DNA from: E44-bin46 sp964354655
GTDB taxonomy: Bacteria; Chloroflexota; Dehalococcoidia; Dehalococcoidales; E44-bin46
NCBI GenBank assembly: GCA_964354655.1
Contig: CAYHAL010000023.1
Coordinates: 1-20,209, forward strand
Length of the DNA stretch: 20,209 nt
Direction of reading: 5' to 3'
Position numbers and translations under genes: made by a program. Each line of letters starts with the position of its first letter. Position 1 is the first letter of the stretch. Shown in pieces: positions 1 to 7,202 of the stretch. Below the pieces are notes generated by a model, which did no database searches, was not told the origin of the DNA, and saw only the letters and a list, made by a program, of their open reading frames with translations.

Positions 1-286
1 TCCGGCGCAGGTCAGAGACACCAGCACTGACGGCACTTATCGGGCTGAAGTGTGAGTCAGTGGTATTGGCAATGATGTAAGCCAGGGTGGTCTTGCCGCT
101 GCCCGGCGGACCCCACAGGATGAGCGATGGTAGCTGACCGGCTTCAATTGCCTTCCTCAGCACCCGCCCCCTGCCGACAATGTGCTCCTGACCAACAAAG
201 TCGTCAAAGGTAGCCGGTCTCATCCTGGTGGCTAGTGGCGCCTCCTGCCCTTTTAGTTCCTCAAACTTTTGTTCAAACATATCCAT
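1..286 (-). CDS. rarA: Replication-associated recombination protein A (AAA+ ATPase), N-terminal part, cut by window edge
   Basis: The 95 visible residues match the start of the RarA/MgsA (Mgs1/WRNIP1) family, clamp-loader-like AAA+ ATPases that act at stalled replication forks. Typical features are the family opening (PLATRMRP around residues 17-24, then DDFVGQEHIVG at 28-38) and the Walker A motif GPPGSGKT at residues 59-66. The start is taken as the ATG at 286 because AAGGTG lies just upstream; the ATG two codons later (280) is possible. The rest, including Walker B and sensor motifs, is outside the window. It is separated by 60 bases from the stop of the GHKL ATPase gene on the same strand. 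Confidence 0.9.
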   Translation of the reverse strand, partial: MDMFEQKFEELKGQEAPLATRMRPATFDDFVGQEHIVGRGRVLRKAIEAGQLPSLILWGPPGSGKTTLAYIIANTTDSHFSPISAVSAGVSDLRR

Positions 287-346
287 ACCGCACCTTATCT
301 TGCAAGCCCGTATTCGTAGAACCAAAAGTTTTAAGATTACTTGACC

Positions 347-1984
347 TTATACTTGCAGTATTTCACGCAGTACATATACCTCGATAGTATCCGCTCCGAT
401 ATCTAAATGATAGCGACCATTACCTTTCTTGGTGAGCTTCGCCTCTTCACCATTAGTGAAAGCCTGCTTCTCTTGAACCTTACCCAATTCCCAGCAAACA
501 ACCTTATGGATGCCTTCCGGCGGGTGTGACCATGCGAACAGTTTTTCAAGGGTAACAACAATCTCTACCCACGCAAGTGAAGATATTCCTTTGCTTACAC
601 ACTCAACAATTAAATCCGTTCCTATATATGTTTTATATTCACCAATTCTAAAGTCAATGCCTGGATGCTTGGACGAAATCATAGCTTGAAGAAGTAGAGC
701 AGTCTCAGCTTCACTTCTTGGTTCCTTGACAGGTGCAGACACTATATTGGGCACATTCAGGTCTGGTCTTCCTTTATAATCATTTAATCTCTTTTCTAAC
801 TCATTCTTTAGTTCTTCTTTTCTTCTTGTTTTTTTATCTATCTGCGACTGTAGATGCTTCAGTAGGTCTTCTTCCTGCTTTGTCTTAAAGTAAGAGATAC
901 TAGCTGGATTGCTCTTAATCTCCTCAAGGGATTTCTTAATACCCGTTATAGCTAAATCGTATTCTTCTTGGTCACTTCTCACATTATCTCTATTTGCTGT
1001 TAAATCAAATTGCTGGCAATTAGCCAATATAAGCATATTCCGATACCAGTATTGCCCCTTAAATACCTCTTCCATTATTAGGTTATTTCTCTCTACCCTG
1101 ACAAAATCCTTGCACAACCAGAGCCCCATATTTTCATAAGTATGAGGTATCAATTCCCTGTTTTCCTCACCCAATATGGCTCCAATCATATTTATGGTTA
1201 CAAGTGTTCCCTCGCTTATCCGCCCACAGTCAATAGTCTTTGGCCCAAAAATCTTGCAGTATTTACTACTCCCTTTCGAAAGGTCGATATCTTCATTTGG
1301 GAATTTGAAGCCAAAGGGAATAGCTATAGGTGTCGGTATTGGAGAGTTAGCTGGCTTTAACTCAACATCCATCCGTTTAGGGCTACCAAAATACTGACCA
1401 AACGAACCTACTACGGTGTACCACAAAATGTATTGAACCAGCTTCTCAAGTGAATCAAATCTGAAATCTGACTGTTTGCCTTCAAATCCATCTACAACTA
1501 TTGTCGTGCCCTTTCCGTCAGCTATGTCCTCATCATATTTATACGTTGGAACGATACCCTTCCTTAAAGTCTGCCATGGGGGAACTTCACTCTCAGCACG
1601 AATATGCTTTCCATTTTTCCATGTGTCAACAAATACCCCACTACTTTTGTAATATATTTTTGTCCCGTGACCCTTTGTCCCAATAGACCCGTAGGGTTTA
1701 GTGGAGTAACCCAAACTAAAAAAATCCTCAAGTTCGCTTGTGTTAGCCTCACCCCTCTTGAGACTGCTCATTCCTTCGCCGTCATCACTGATTGAAACCA
1801 CTATCTTTTTACGGTATGTCCCGGGTATTTGCACCAAATCAAATCTCAAAGTGACTTTTGAAGCTCCCGCATCCCAGGAATTACTGAGGGCTTCTCTGAT
1901 TATTTCCTTGGAGTCCCTAAAGTTCTTGGCAATTTCGAGAAACTCTTTTGCTTCATTAACCCCCGGTTTTTGATTTGTTGGCAT
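347..1984 (-). CDS. GHKL-type (HATPase_c) ATPase with coiled coil and nuclease-like C-terminal region; function unknown
   Basis: A 545-residue protein whose first third shows a GHKL (gyrase/Hsp90/histidine kinase/MutL) ATP-binding fold: N box with E31, N35 and D38 (EALSNSWDAGAS), G1 box DDGEGM at 67-72, glycine-rich lid GSIGTKGHGTK at 99-109, and KGTT at 158-161. A transducer-like region follows (FDLTANRDN near 326-334). Residues about 366-405 are rich in K and E and probably form a coiled coil. The C-terminal 110 residues hold a D456...E474 pattern followed by VVCWELG (495-501), which recalls a PD-(D/E)XK nuclease fold but lacks the usual lysine. No histidine kinase H box or MutL endonuclease motif is seen. 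The closest general resemblance is to prokaryotic MORC-like ATPases often linked to DNA defence, but this is inference. SD AAAGGAGGTG precedes the ATG. The gene is visibly AT-richer than its neighbours, which suggests transfer. Confidence 0.75.
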   Translation of the reverse strand: MPTNQKPGVNEAKEFLEIAKNFRDSKEIIREALSNSWDAGASKVTLRFDLVQIPGTYRKKIVVSISDDGEGMSSLKRGEANTSELEDFFSLGYSTKPYGSIGTKGHGTKIYYKSSGVFVDTWKNGKHIRAESEVPPWQTLRKGIVPTYKYDEDIADGKGTTIVVDGFEGKQSDFRFDSLEKLVQYILWYTVVGSFGQYFGSPKRMDVELKPANSPIPTPIAIPFGFKFPNEDIDLSKGSSKYCKIFGPKTIDCGRISEGTLVTINMIGAILGEENRELIPHTYENMGLWLCKDFVRVERNNLIMEEVFKGQYWYRNMLILANCQQFDLTANRDNVRSDQEEYDLAITGIKKSLEEIKSNPASISYFKTKQEEDLLKHLQSQIDKKTRRKEELKNELEKRLNDYKGRPDLNVPNIVSAPVKEPRSEAETALLLQAMISSKHPGIDFRIGEYKTYIGTDLIVECVSKGISSLAWVEIVVTLEKLFAWSHPPEGIHKVVCWELGKVQEKQAFTNGEEAKLTKKGNGRYHLDIGADTIEVYVLREILQV

Positions 1985-1999
1985 TGTGCACCTCCTTTA

Positions 2000-2029
2000 C
2001 TACTTATACCTCTTCACCTCAAATAGCTT
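2000..2029 (-). repeat. Second, diverged copy of the 3' end of amrAB
   Basis: On the minus strand these 30 bases read K-L-F-E-V-K-R-Y-K-stop. The true end of amrAB (2109 onward) encodes K-L-Y-R-F-E-V-K-R-Y-K-stop. Over the last 27 bases 24 are identical, and the three differences (CGG/AGG, AAA/AAG, TAA/TAG) are all synonymous. The copy lies in the same orientation about 80 bases beyond the amrAB stop and just upstream of the SD of the GHKL ATPase gene. It may be a scar of insertion or recombination. The remaining gap between the two genes (2030-2108) holds only AT-rich DNA with no clear terminator. Confidence 0.6.
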
Positions 2030-2108
2030 AACATAACTACAAAAACAAATCAAAGCTAACCAGATAGGAATTGTTTCCCTTTAAAAATATTTCCATTTTG
2101 TCGCGTCC

Positions 2109-3416
2109 TTATTTATACCGCTTCACCTCAAACCTGTATAGTTTTATCGGCTCGTCGGGCATGATGCCTGCTTTGTGGCGGCAGATGTCAATTTGATAGT
2201 CCACGCTGTCTACCCCCTCAAGGTCGGGCAGGAGGAGACCCCGCCGCCACCCCGCCTCAACAATAACCCCATATTTCTTGGGGTCTAGCTGGTCTTTGCT
2301 GTCTATAGGCTCGGGCTTGGTCAGGACATCCACATTGTAGGTAAGGTCTTTAAGCTCATTGGGGGCGACGGGTGGAAAGCGGGGGTCTCGGGTGGCTGAG
2401 CTGATGGCATTGCTGATAGTCTCTTCGGCTACATTCTCTTGGGTGGGTTCAAAGGTGCCGATGCAGCCCCTTAGTTGTCCAAACTTATGGATAGAAACGA
2501 AGATCCCAGCCTTCTGTTTCATCTCGGGGGTGAGCTCTTCTGGCTCGGGAATCTTACCCTCCGTAACAAAAGTTTCCACGGTGAGCTTGGCTAAACTTGC
2601 CAGTGGTGACATCCCCTTTAGTATTACCCCGGCGTAGCCGACTACGCTGGTATAATCGCCGGTAATATCACCGCTGGTCTGGTATCTAACCAGCTCGGCT
2701 CTCTTCGCCCCTAATTCCTTAGCTGCCGAGATAAGACTGACTACCGGGGCATAGCCACACATTGATATCCTTAATTTATCAACCCGTTTTAGCAGTTCAT
2801 CCTCATCCAAATCCAGTATGGCTTCTATGGCTTGGGTATCCTTCCACTGAGCCGACTCCTGTGGCTCGTAGTGGGTCATGTCACTTGAGGCTATGATTAC
2901 CACCTCTTTATTCAAGGCCTTAATGGCTTTAGCCAGCTCCTTGCCGATTTCCTTATAGGTAGCACTAGTAAAGTAAGATAGCACGATAGGCACGAGCTTA
3001 AAGTCTTTCTTGAAATATTGCAGGAATGGTATTTGAACCTCAATGGAGTGTTCATGTTGATGTGCCCCGTAGTCCTCTTCCAGATAGCTAGATGTGGCTA
3101 GAATCTGCTTAGCCAGTTCGGAGTCAATCTCTACCTCCCCCAGGGGTGTTTTCCATACCCCCTCAGTCATGATGCTGAGCGGTCTCCCCATCCCAGTGTG
3201 GTTGGGACCGATAATAATGAAGGTGTCCTTAAATTTGATTCTGGATATAGTGGCACCAGCTACCGGTCCCGAGTAGATATACCCGGCATGGGGTGAAATC
3301 AGACCGATTACCTCCTCTTTTTCCGCCGTCTCATCAACCATCCCCTGAATCATCTCTTTCAGTTGAGAAGGTGAGTCAGGGTAGAATTGCCCAGCTACCA
3401 CCGGTTGTCTAATCAT
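2109..3416 (-). CDS. AmmeMemoRadiSam system protein: Memo (AmrB) fused to AMMECR1 (AmrA)
   Basis: A 435-residue two-domain protein. Residues 1 to about 265 form a Memo domain related to class III extradiol dioxygenases, with the expected putative metal ligands: SPHAGY (H43), GPNH (H73), the AHQHEHSIE cluster (119-126), SSDMTHY (178-183) and C220. Residues from about 270 form an AMMECR1 domain with its hallmark LRGCIG at 315-320 and RDPRFPP at 343-349. Genes for these two domains and a radical SAM enzyme form a widespread prokaryotic set whose reaction is not well known. The ATG overlaps the stop of the upstream amrS by four bases (ATGA), so the two are almost certainly co-translated. The fusion of the two domains is common. 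The exact biochemical role is unknown. Confidence 0.93.
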   Translation of the reverse strand: MIRQPVVAGQFYPDSPSQLKEMIQGMVDETAEKEEVIGLISPHAGYIYSGPVAGATISRIKFKDTFIIIGPNHTGMGRPLSIMTEGVWKTPLGEVEIDSELAKQILATSSYLEEDYGAHQHEHSIEVQIPFLQYFKKDFKLVPIVLSYFTSATYKEIGKELAKAIKALNKEVVIIASSDMTHYEPQESAQWKDTQAIEAILDLDEDELLKRVDKLRISMCGYAPVVSLISAAKELGAKRAELVRYQTSGDITGDYTSVVGYAGVILKGMSPLASLAKLTVETFVTEGKIPEPEELTPEMKQKAGIFVSIHKFGQLRGCIGTFEPTQENVAEETISNAISSATRDPRFPPVAPNELKDLTYNVDVLTKPEPIDSKDQLDPKKYGVIVEAGWRRGLLLPDLEGVDSVDYQIDICRHKAGIMPDEPIKLYRFEVKRYK

Positions 3417-4474
3417 CTTCCTCCCTCCTTTGCCGCAAGTGTCCTAAAATTAAGTTCAGCCCCGCAGAACTTGCACTTTGAGTCTTCCAGCCCTACTACC
3501 TTGGTCTGGTAACCGAGCCTTTCTACGATAAGTTTACCACAGGAGTAGCAGAAGGTACTCTCGCTCTTATGTCCCGGGACATTACCGGCATAAACAAATT
3601 TGAGCCCGGCATTACGCCCGATATTATAGGCACGCTCCAGGGTGGAGATGGGGGTTGGGGCTAGGTGCGTCAGGTGATAATTGGGGTAGAACCTGGTTAC
3701 ATGCCACGGCGTTAGCTCACCCAGCTCATTTCTTATCCAGTGGGCAATGCCCTCAAGTTGCTGGTCGTCATCACTCATGGTGGGTATGATGTTGGTAACC
3801 ACCTCAACATGCATATTCCACTTTTCTTTAGCCCGCTTAGCCACCTCCAGAACCCCCCGCCATCGGGTTACCTTTGCCAGCTTGCGGTATAAGGTGTCAG
3901 TAAAGCCCTTAACATCTACCCGCCAGGCATCCAAATATGGTCCGATAGTGTCCAGTGCCTCAGGGGTAAGGTAGCCGTTGGTTACATAAACAGTATATAG
4001 ATTGTTCTTCTTAGCCAGCTTGGCTGAGTCAAGGGTATATTCAAACCAGATGCTGGGCTCGTTGTATGTCCAGGCAATGCCCTGGCAGTGGTATTGTTTT
4101 GTCAGTTCAATGGCTAGTTGAGGTTGGACTTCCCTGGAGCCCCGCCACGGCTGGTTAATCTCGGGGCAGGAAATTTCCCAGTTCTGGCAGTCTTGGCAGT
4201 GGAAGTTGCACCCCCAGCCGCCCAGGGAGAAAACTGAACTACTGGGGAAGAAATGGAATAGGGGCTTCTTTTCAATCGGGTCAACGGCTACTGACGACGC
4301 CTTAGCATAGTTCCGGTTATACAGCACGCCGTCCCTATTCTGGTACATGCGGCAAACGCCGAACCCATTCGGGCTTATAGCGCAGCGCCACTGGCAGATG
4401 TTGCACCGCACCCTGGAGTCTGGCAGCTTTTCATAAAGCACTGCCTCACGCAATGCTTCTGCCGTTTTTGCCAT
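3413..4474 (-). CDS. amrS: AmmeMemoRadiSam system radical SAM enzyme
   Basis: A 353-residue radical SAM protein with CX3CX2C ligands at C89, C93 and C96 (CNFHCQDC), which should bind the [4Fe-4S] cluster that cleaves S-adenosylmethionine. An N-terminal cysteine set (C24, C27, C31, C41) is typical of this PflA-like family. The C terminus carries two CX2C pairs (C309/C312 and C334/C337) that look like a zinc ribbon. The length matches the family. The stop overlaps the start of amrAB by four bases, so this is the first gene of a two-gene operon. The ATG at 4474 has almost no Shine-Dalgarno sequence; an extended -10 promoter nine bases upstream suggests a nearly leaderless transcript. The substrate is not established. 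Confidence 0.93.
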   Translation of the reverse strand: MAKTAEALREAVLYEKLPDSRVRCNICQWRCAISPNGFGVCRMYQNRDGVLYNRNYAKASSVAVDPIEKKPLFHFFPSSSVFSLGGWGCNFHCQDCQNWEISCPEINQPWRGSREVQPQLAIELTKQYHCQGIAWTYNEPSIWFEYTLDSAKLAKKNNLYTVYVTNGYLTPEALDTIGPYLDAWRVDVKGFTDTLYRKLAKVTRWRGVLEVAKRAKEKWNMHVEVVTNIIPTMSDDDQQLEGIAHWIRNELGELTPWHVTRFYPNYHLTHLAPTPISTLERAYNIGRNAGLKFVYAGNVPGHKSESTFCYSCGKLIVERLGYQTKVVGLEDSKCKFCGAELNFRTLAAKEGGR

Positions 4475-4483
4475 CTTAATTTA

Positions 4484-4492
4484 ATTATATCA
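4484..4492 (-). promoter_or_regulatory. Extended -10 promoter element for amrS-amrAB
   Basis: On the minus strand the bases read TGATATAAT, a perfect TGnTATAAT extended -10. Nine bases separate it from the amrS ATG, which would place transcription start within about three bases of the start codon. No good -35 hexamer is seen at 17 bases, as often for extended -10 promoters. Inferred from sequence only. Confidence 0.45.
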
Positions 4493-4527
4493 CCCGACTA
4501 TTATCAATTATAGTCTGGGATTTATTA

Positions 4528-4839
4528 TCACCCTCACCCCCTTAATCCCCCTCTCCCTCAAGGGAGAGGGGGAGGATAATAAAAAGAGGGGCTGGTGCCC
4601 CTCTTAAACATCCCTGTTTTTCATTTGAGGAAGGCTAGCACCCCTCTTAAACACCCTTGATTACTATTTCAGCTAAACAGGGAGGAAAAATTGAAAGGGC
4701 TTGGCTCATCATTCAGCATTTGTAAGGGAGTAAAAAGAGAGGCGAAGCCTCTCTTATAAAATTTCTTCCCCTTCCCCTTATCAAGGGGAAGGGGATAAAG
4801 GGGATAGGGTTACCAATAAAAATCTAAAGGGGGTGAGGT
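4528..4839. repeat. Nested palindromic (MITE-like) intergenic element, full unit
   Basis: This unit fills most of the 444-base gap between two divergent genes. Its ends are 12-base inverted repeats, CCTCACCCCCTT (4532-4543) and AAGGGGGTGAGG (4827-4838). Inside are four hairpins in mirror order: A at 4546-4573 (13-bp stem, two-base loop), B at 4584-4605 (stem AAGAGGGGC), B' at 4735-4755 (stem AAGAGAGGC, loop GAA) and A' at 4768-4794 (stem CCCCTTCCCCTT, loop ATC). The spacer between B and B' has a 9-bp inverted repeat (TCCCTGTTT at 4611, AAACAGGGA at 4675) and a partial tandem repeat of period 43 (4591 and 4634). There is no coding sequence. Related units occur at 9052-9131 and 19341-19534. Likely a non-autonomous mobile element or a REP/BIME-like palindrome. 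Confidence 0.8.
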
Positions 4840-4855
4840 AAATGTAAGGAAACTG

Positions 4856-4884
4856 TTGACTACTTAGTTACTGACAGGTAGACT
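4856..4884 (+). promoter_or_regulatory. Candidate sigma-70-type promoter for the dehydratase gene
   Basis: TTGACT (4856-4861) and TAGACT (4879-4884) are separated by 17 bases. This would give a leader of about 28 bases containing AAGGAG. The -10 box matches the consensus at four of six positions, so it is a moderate candidate. It lies just outside the palindromic element. Confidence 0.4.
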
Positions 4885-4918
4885 TGACTGAGGCGGTGGA
4901 TAATCAAGGAGAAGTTAT

Positions 4919-5869
4919 ATGATTAAGCTAGGGGATATCACTAATGCCCGGCAAGTTATAGCCGGTCGAGTCCATAGGACGCCGTTGATGTCTTCCCTGA
5001 CCTTAGGCAGACGGACTAATACCCACCTTCATTTCAAGGCAGAGGTCTTTCAAAAGACAGGCTCATTCAAGCCTCGGGGGGCGATTAATAAACTACATCA
5101 TTTAACCGAGGAAGAAAGGAAAAGGGGAGTTATCACTATATCATCTGGAAACCAGGCACAGGGGCTTGCCTACGCTGCCTCTTTATTTGGCATCCCAGCT
5201 ACAGTGGTCATACCTCATACAACGCCGGCTAACAAGGTTAATGCCACCAGGGGTTATGGTGCCGAAGTGGTTTTTACTGAGGGGGCGTTGCTTACTACCT
5301 GCCTGGAGATTCAAAAAAAGCGCAACTTAATCATGGTTCACCCCTTTGATGACCCCCATGTGGTGGCTGGTCAGGGGACGATAGGGCTGGAAATCTTGGA
5401 TGACCTGCCGGGGGTCGATGCTGTTTTCGTCCCCGTCGGCGGTGGCGGCTTGATTTCAGGAATCGCCACCGCTATCAAGTTAAGCAAGCCATCGGTCAAG
5501 ATTGTGGGTGTAGAGCCCATTGGTGCCTCGGCTATGTGGCAGAGCCTGCAGCGGAAGGCGGTGGTTAATCTAGACAGAATGGACACTATTGCCGAGGCGT
5601 TGGCTGCCCCATTTGTTGGCGAGCTCAATTTGGCTCTAGCCCAGAAGTATGTTGATGAACTGGTCTTGGTCTCAGACGACGAAATGATAGAAGCTATGAG
5701 TTTGCTTTTGGAATGGTGTAAGATTCTAACCGAACCGGGGGGAGCCGCCGGATTTGCTGCCCTCCTGTTCAAAAAGGCTAACATTTCCAGCGGCTCTGAG
5801 GTTGTTTGTGTGCTCAGTGGGGGAAACATTGACCCAAGCCGCTTGGGACACTTTTTAAAGAGGCGGTAG
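4919..5869 (+). CDS. PLP-dependent threonine/serine dehydratase (threonine ammonia-lyase family, short form)
   Basis: A 316-residue fold-type II pyridoxal-phosphate enzyme. The Schiff-base lysine is K51 in GSFKPRGA; the substrate-binding loop SSGNQAQG is at 75-82 and the phosphate-binding glycine loop GGGGL at 174-178; the C-terminal CVLSGGN motif that contacts the PLP ring is present. It lacks the C-terminal ACT regulatory domain of biosynthetic IlvA, so it resembles catabolic threonine dehydratase (TdcB) or serine racemase, which deaminate L-threonine or serine to the 2-oxo acid and ammonia. Which substrate is used cannot be told from sequence. AAGGAG lies seven bases before the ATG. coaE follows after a few bases, so they are probably co-transcribed. 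Confidence 0.85.
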   Translation: MIKLGDITNARQVIAGRVHRTPLMSSLTLGRRTNTHLHFKAEVFQKTGSFKPRGAINKLHHLTEEERKRGVITISSGNQAQGLAYAASLFGIPATVVIPHTTPANKVNATRGYGAEVVFTEGALLTTCLEIQKKRNLIMVHPFDDPHVVAGQGTIGLEILDDLPGVDAVFVPVGGGGLISGIATAIKLSKPSVKIVGVEPIGASAMWQSLQRKAVVNLDRMDTIAEALAAPFVGELNLALAQKYVDELVLVSDDEMIEAMSLLLEWCKILTEPGGAAGFAALLFKKANISSGSEVVCVLSGGNIDPSRLGHFLKRR

Positions 5870-5884
5870 TTAGGACTTGTGATA

Positions 5885-6484
5885 ATGAAGGTTATTGGGC
5901 TTACCGGTGGGATAGGTAGTGGCAAGAGCACGGCGTCTGGGCTTTTGGCGGAACTGGGCGCTGTCATCATAGATGTCGATAAGGTAGGGCATGAACTACT
6001 CAAGCCTGGCACTGAGGTATGGTGTGAAATAGTGGCTGCCTTTGGCAGGCGAATTCTTACCCCCGATGGTGATATTAACCGTAAAAAACTAGGTGAGATA
6101 GTATTTAGCCACCCCGAGTCTTTATTAAAGCTAAATCAGATAATGCATCCCCGGATGTATGATATGGTGAAGGCTCGGCTTGAGGGATACCGAGGGCAAG
6201 GGGTGGGGGTGGTGGTGCTTGAAGCCCCGCTTTTAGTTGAAACTAGCTGGACTTCATTGGTTGATGAGGTCTGGGTTACGGTGGCGTCTCAGTCCACGGT
6301 GTTGAGGCGACTCAAGGAAAAGCTCGGGCTGTCTGAGCCGGAGGCTCTAGTTCGCATTCACTCCCAGCTACCATCGGAGGAAAGGGCAAGGTATGCCGAT
6401 GTCATTATAGATACTGATTGTAGCCTTGATGAGTTGAAGGCGAAGGTAAAGGGGTTGTGGGAAGAGCTTCACACTGGCGTTTGA
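5885..6484 (+). CDS. coaE: Dephospho-CoA kinase
   Basis: CoaE phosphorylates dephospho-CoA, the last step of coenzyme A synthesis. From the ATG at 5885 the protein has 199 residues, the usual length. The P loop GGIGSGKS is at residues 8-15, followed by the family motif DVDKVGHELL in the CoA-binding region and LEAPLL in the middle of the protein. A GTG two codons upstream (5879) could also serve as start, but AGGA at 5872-5875 is better spaced for the ATG. It follows the dehydratase gene by 15 bases. Its stop codon lies inside the -35 box of the promoter for rplU. Confidence 0.93.
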   Translation: MKVIGLTGGIGSGKSTASGLLAELGAVIIDVDKVGHELLKPGTEVWCEIVAAFGRRILTPDGDINRKKLGEIVFSHPESLLKLNQIMHPRMYDMVKARLEGYRGQGVGVVVLEAPLLVETSWTSLVDEVWVTVASQSTVLRRLKEKLGLSEPEALVRIHSQLPSEERARYADVIIDTDCSLDELKAKVKGLWEELHTGV

Positions 6485-6509
6485 CACCCTTTATAGCAAT
6501 TGGTAAAAT
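6481..6509 (+). promoter_or_regulatory. Strong sigma-70-type promoter for rplU-rpmA
   Basis: TTGACA (6481-6486, perfect) and TAAAAT (6504-6509, five of six) are exactly 17 bases apart. The predicted leader is short (about 18 bases) and contains GGAGG, so there is no room for a ribosomal protein leader structure. The -35 overlaps the stop of coaE. Confidence 0.7.
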
Positions 6510-6533
6510 GTCTTATTTAAGGAGGTAAATAGG

Positions 6534-6917
6534 ATTTACGCGATTATTGAAACCGGTGGTAAGCAATATAAGGTTGCGCCGGGTCAGACCATAGATGTAG
6601 AATACCTGGATGTAGCTGAGGGGGATACCGTTGAGCTAGACAGGGTGTTATTTATTGCCGATGGTGAGAGGGTAACTGTCGGCAGACCCACTATTGAGGG
6701 GGCGAAGGTAATTGCTACTTCACTTGGGGGAGGTAAAGGCAAGAAGATTATAGTTTTTAAGTATAAGCCAAAGGTGCGTTACCGCCGAAAGATAGGACAT
6801 CGTCAGCTTTATACCAGGCTGACTGTGGATAAGATAGTTGAGCCTGGGGCTACTCAGGCTGAGCCGGTGAAAAAGGTTCGGCGGCGCAAGAAAGAGGTGA
6901 TTGAAAGTGGCGCATAA
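6534..6917 (+). CDS. rplU: 50S ribosomal protein L21, with apparent AUU start codon
   Basis: L21 binds 23S rRNA in the large subunit. The conserved L21 opening (YAIIETGGKQYKV) begins directly after an ATT codon at 6534, where the family has methionine. GGAGG at 6521-6525 is eight bases upstream. Reading upstream in frame, a stop (TAA, 6504) comes before any ATG, GTG or TTG, and the first such codon downstream is GTG at 6645, which would delete 37 conserved residues. So AUU is the likely initiator. The protein is 127 residues, longer than the usual 103 or so because of a basic C-terminal tail (KKVRRRKKEV). The 3' end overlaps rpmA by 11 bases. Confidence 0.92.
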   Translation: MYAIIETGGKQYKVAPGQTIDVEYLDVAEGDTVELDRVLFIADGERVTVGRPTIEGAKVIATSLGGGKGKKIIVFKYKPKVRYRRKIGHRQLYTRLTVDKIVEPGATQAEPVKKVRRRKKEVIESGA

Positions 6918-7161
6918 AAAGGGGGGCGGCTCTACCCACTACGGTCGTGATAGTCAATCCAAGCGGCTTGGAGTAAAGCGATATGCTGGGCAGAGTGTGC
7001 ATGCCGGGACTATTCTGGTTCGGCAGCGGGGCACACGTATTCGCCCGGGCAATAATGTAGGTGTCGGCAAGGATTATACCCTCTACGCTCTTATTGAGGG
7101 TGTGGTTAAGTTCGAGCCTGATAGTAAAAACAGGCGAAAGGTTAGCGTTTACGCTAGCTAA
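6907..7161 (+). CDS. rpmA: 50S ribosomal protein L27
   Basis: An 84-residue L27 with the typical start AHKKGGGSTHYGRDS and RQRGT motif; the N-terminal tail of L27 reaches the peptidyl transferase centre. The GTG at 6907 is chosen over the TTG at 6901 because it gives the family N terminus M-A-H-K-K-G and because GAGGTG is seven bases upstream. There is no cleavable N-terminal extension of the Firmicutes type. It overlaps the end of rplU by 11 bases in another frame, so the two are translationally linked. Confidence 0.95.
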   Translation: MAHKKGGGSTHYGRDSQSKRLGVKRYAGQSVHAGTILVRQRGTRIRPGNNVGVGKDYTLYALIEGVVKFEPDSKNRRKVSVYAS

Positions 7162-7202
7162 GAAGTAAGGTTTGGAGGCGGAACGGAAAGGAGTTTATCC
7201 CA

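Noticed and set aside
4546..4573. Terminator for amrS or the dehydratase gene
   Set aside because: The hairpins lie between two divergent gene starts, not after a gene end, and lack a T tract.
4528..4839. Possible CRISPR array
   Set aside because: The repeated units are paired palindromes in mirror order with differing stems and no regular spacers of equal length; no cas gene is nearby.
5371..6012. Long minus-strand reading frame opposite the dehydratase and coaE genes
   Set aside because: Ser/Pro-rich composition and overlap with two conserved genes mark it as a shadow.
6510..6533. Ribosomal protein leader structure before rplU
   Set aside because: The promoter lies so close that the leader is only about 18 bases; there is no room for a structured regulatory RNA.
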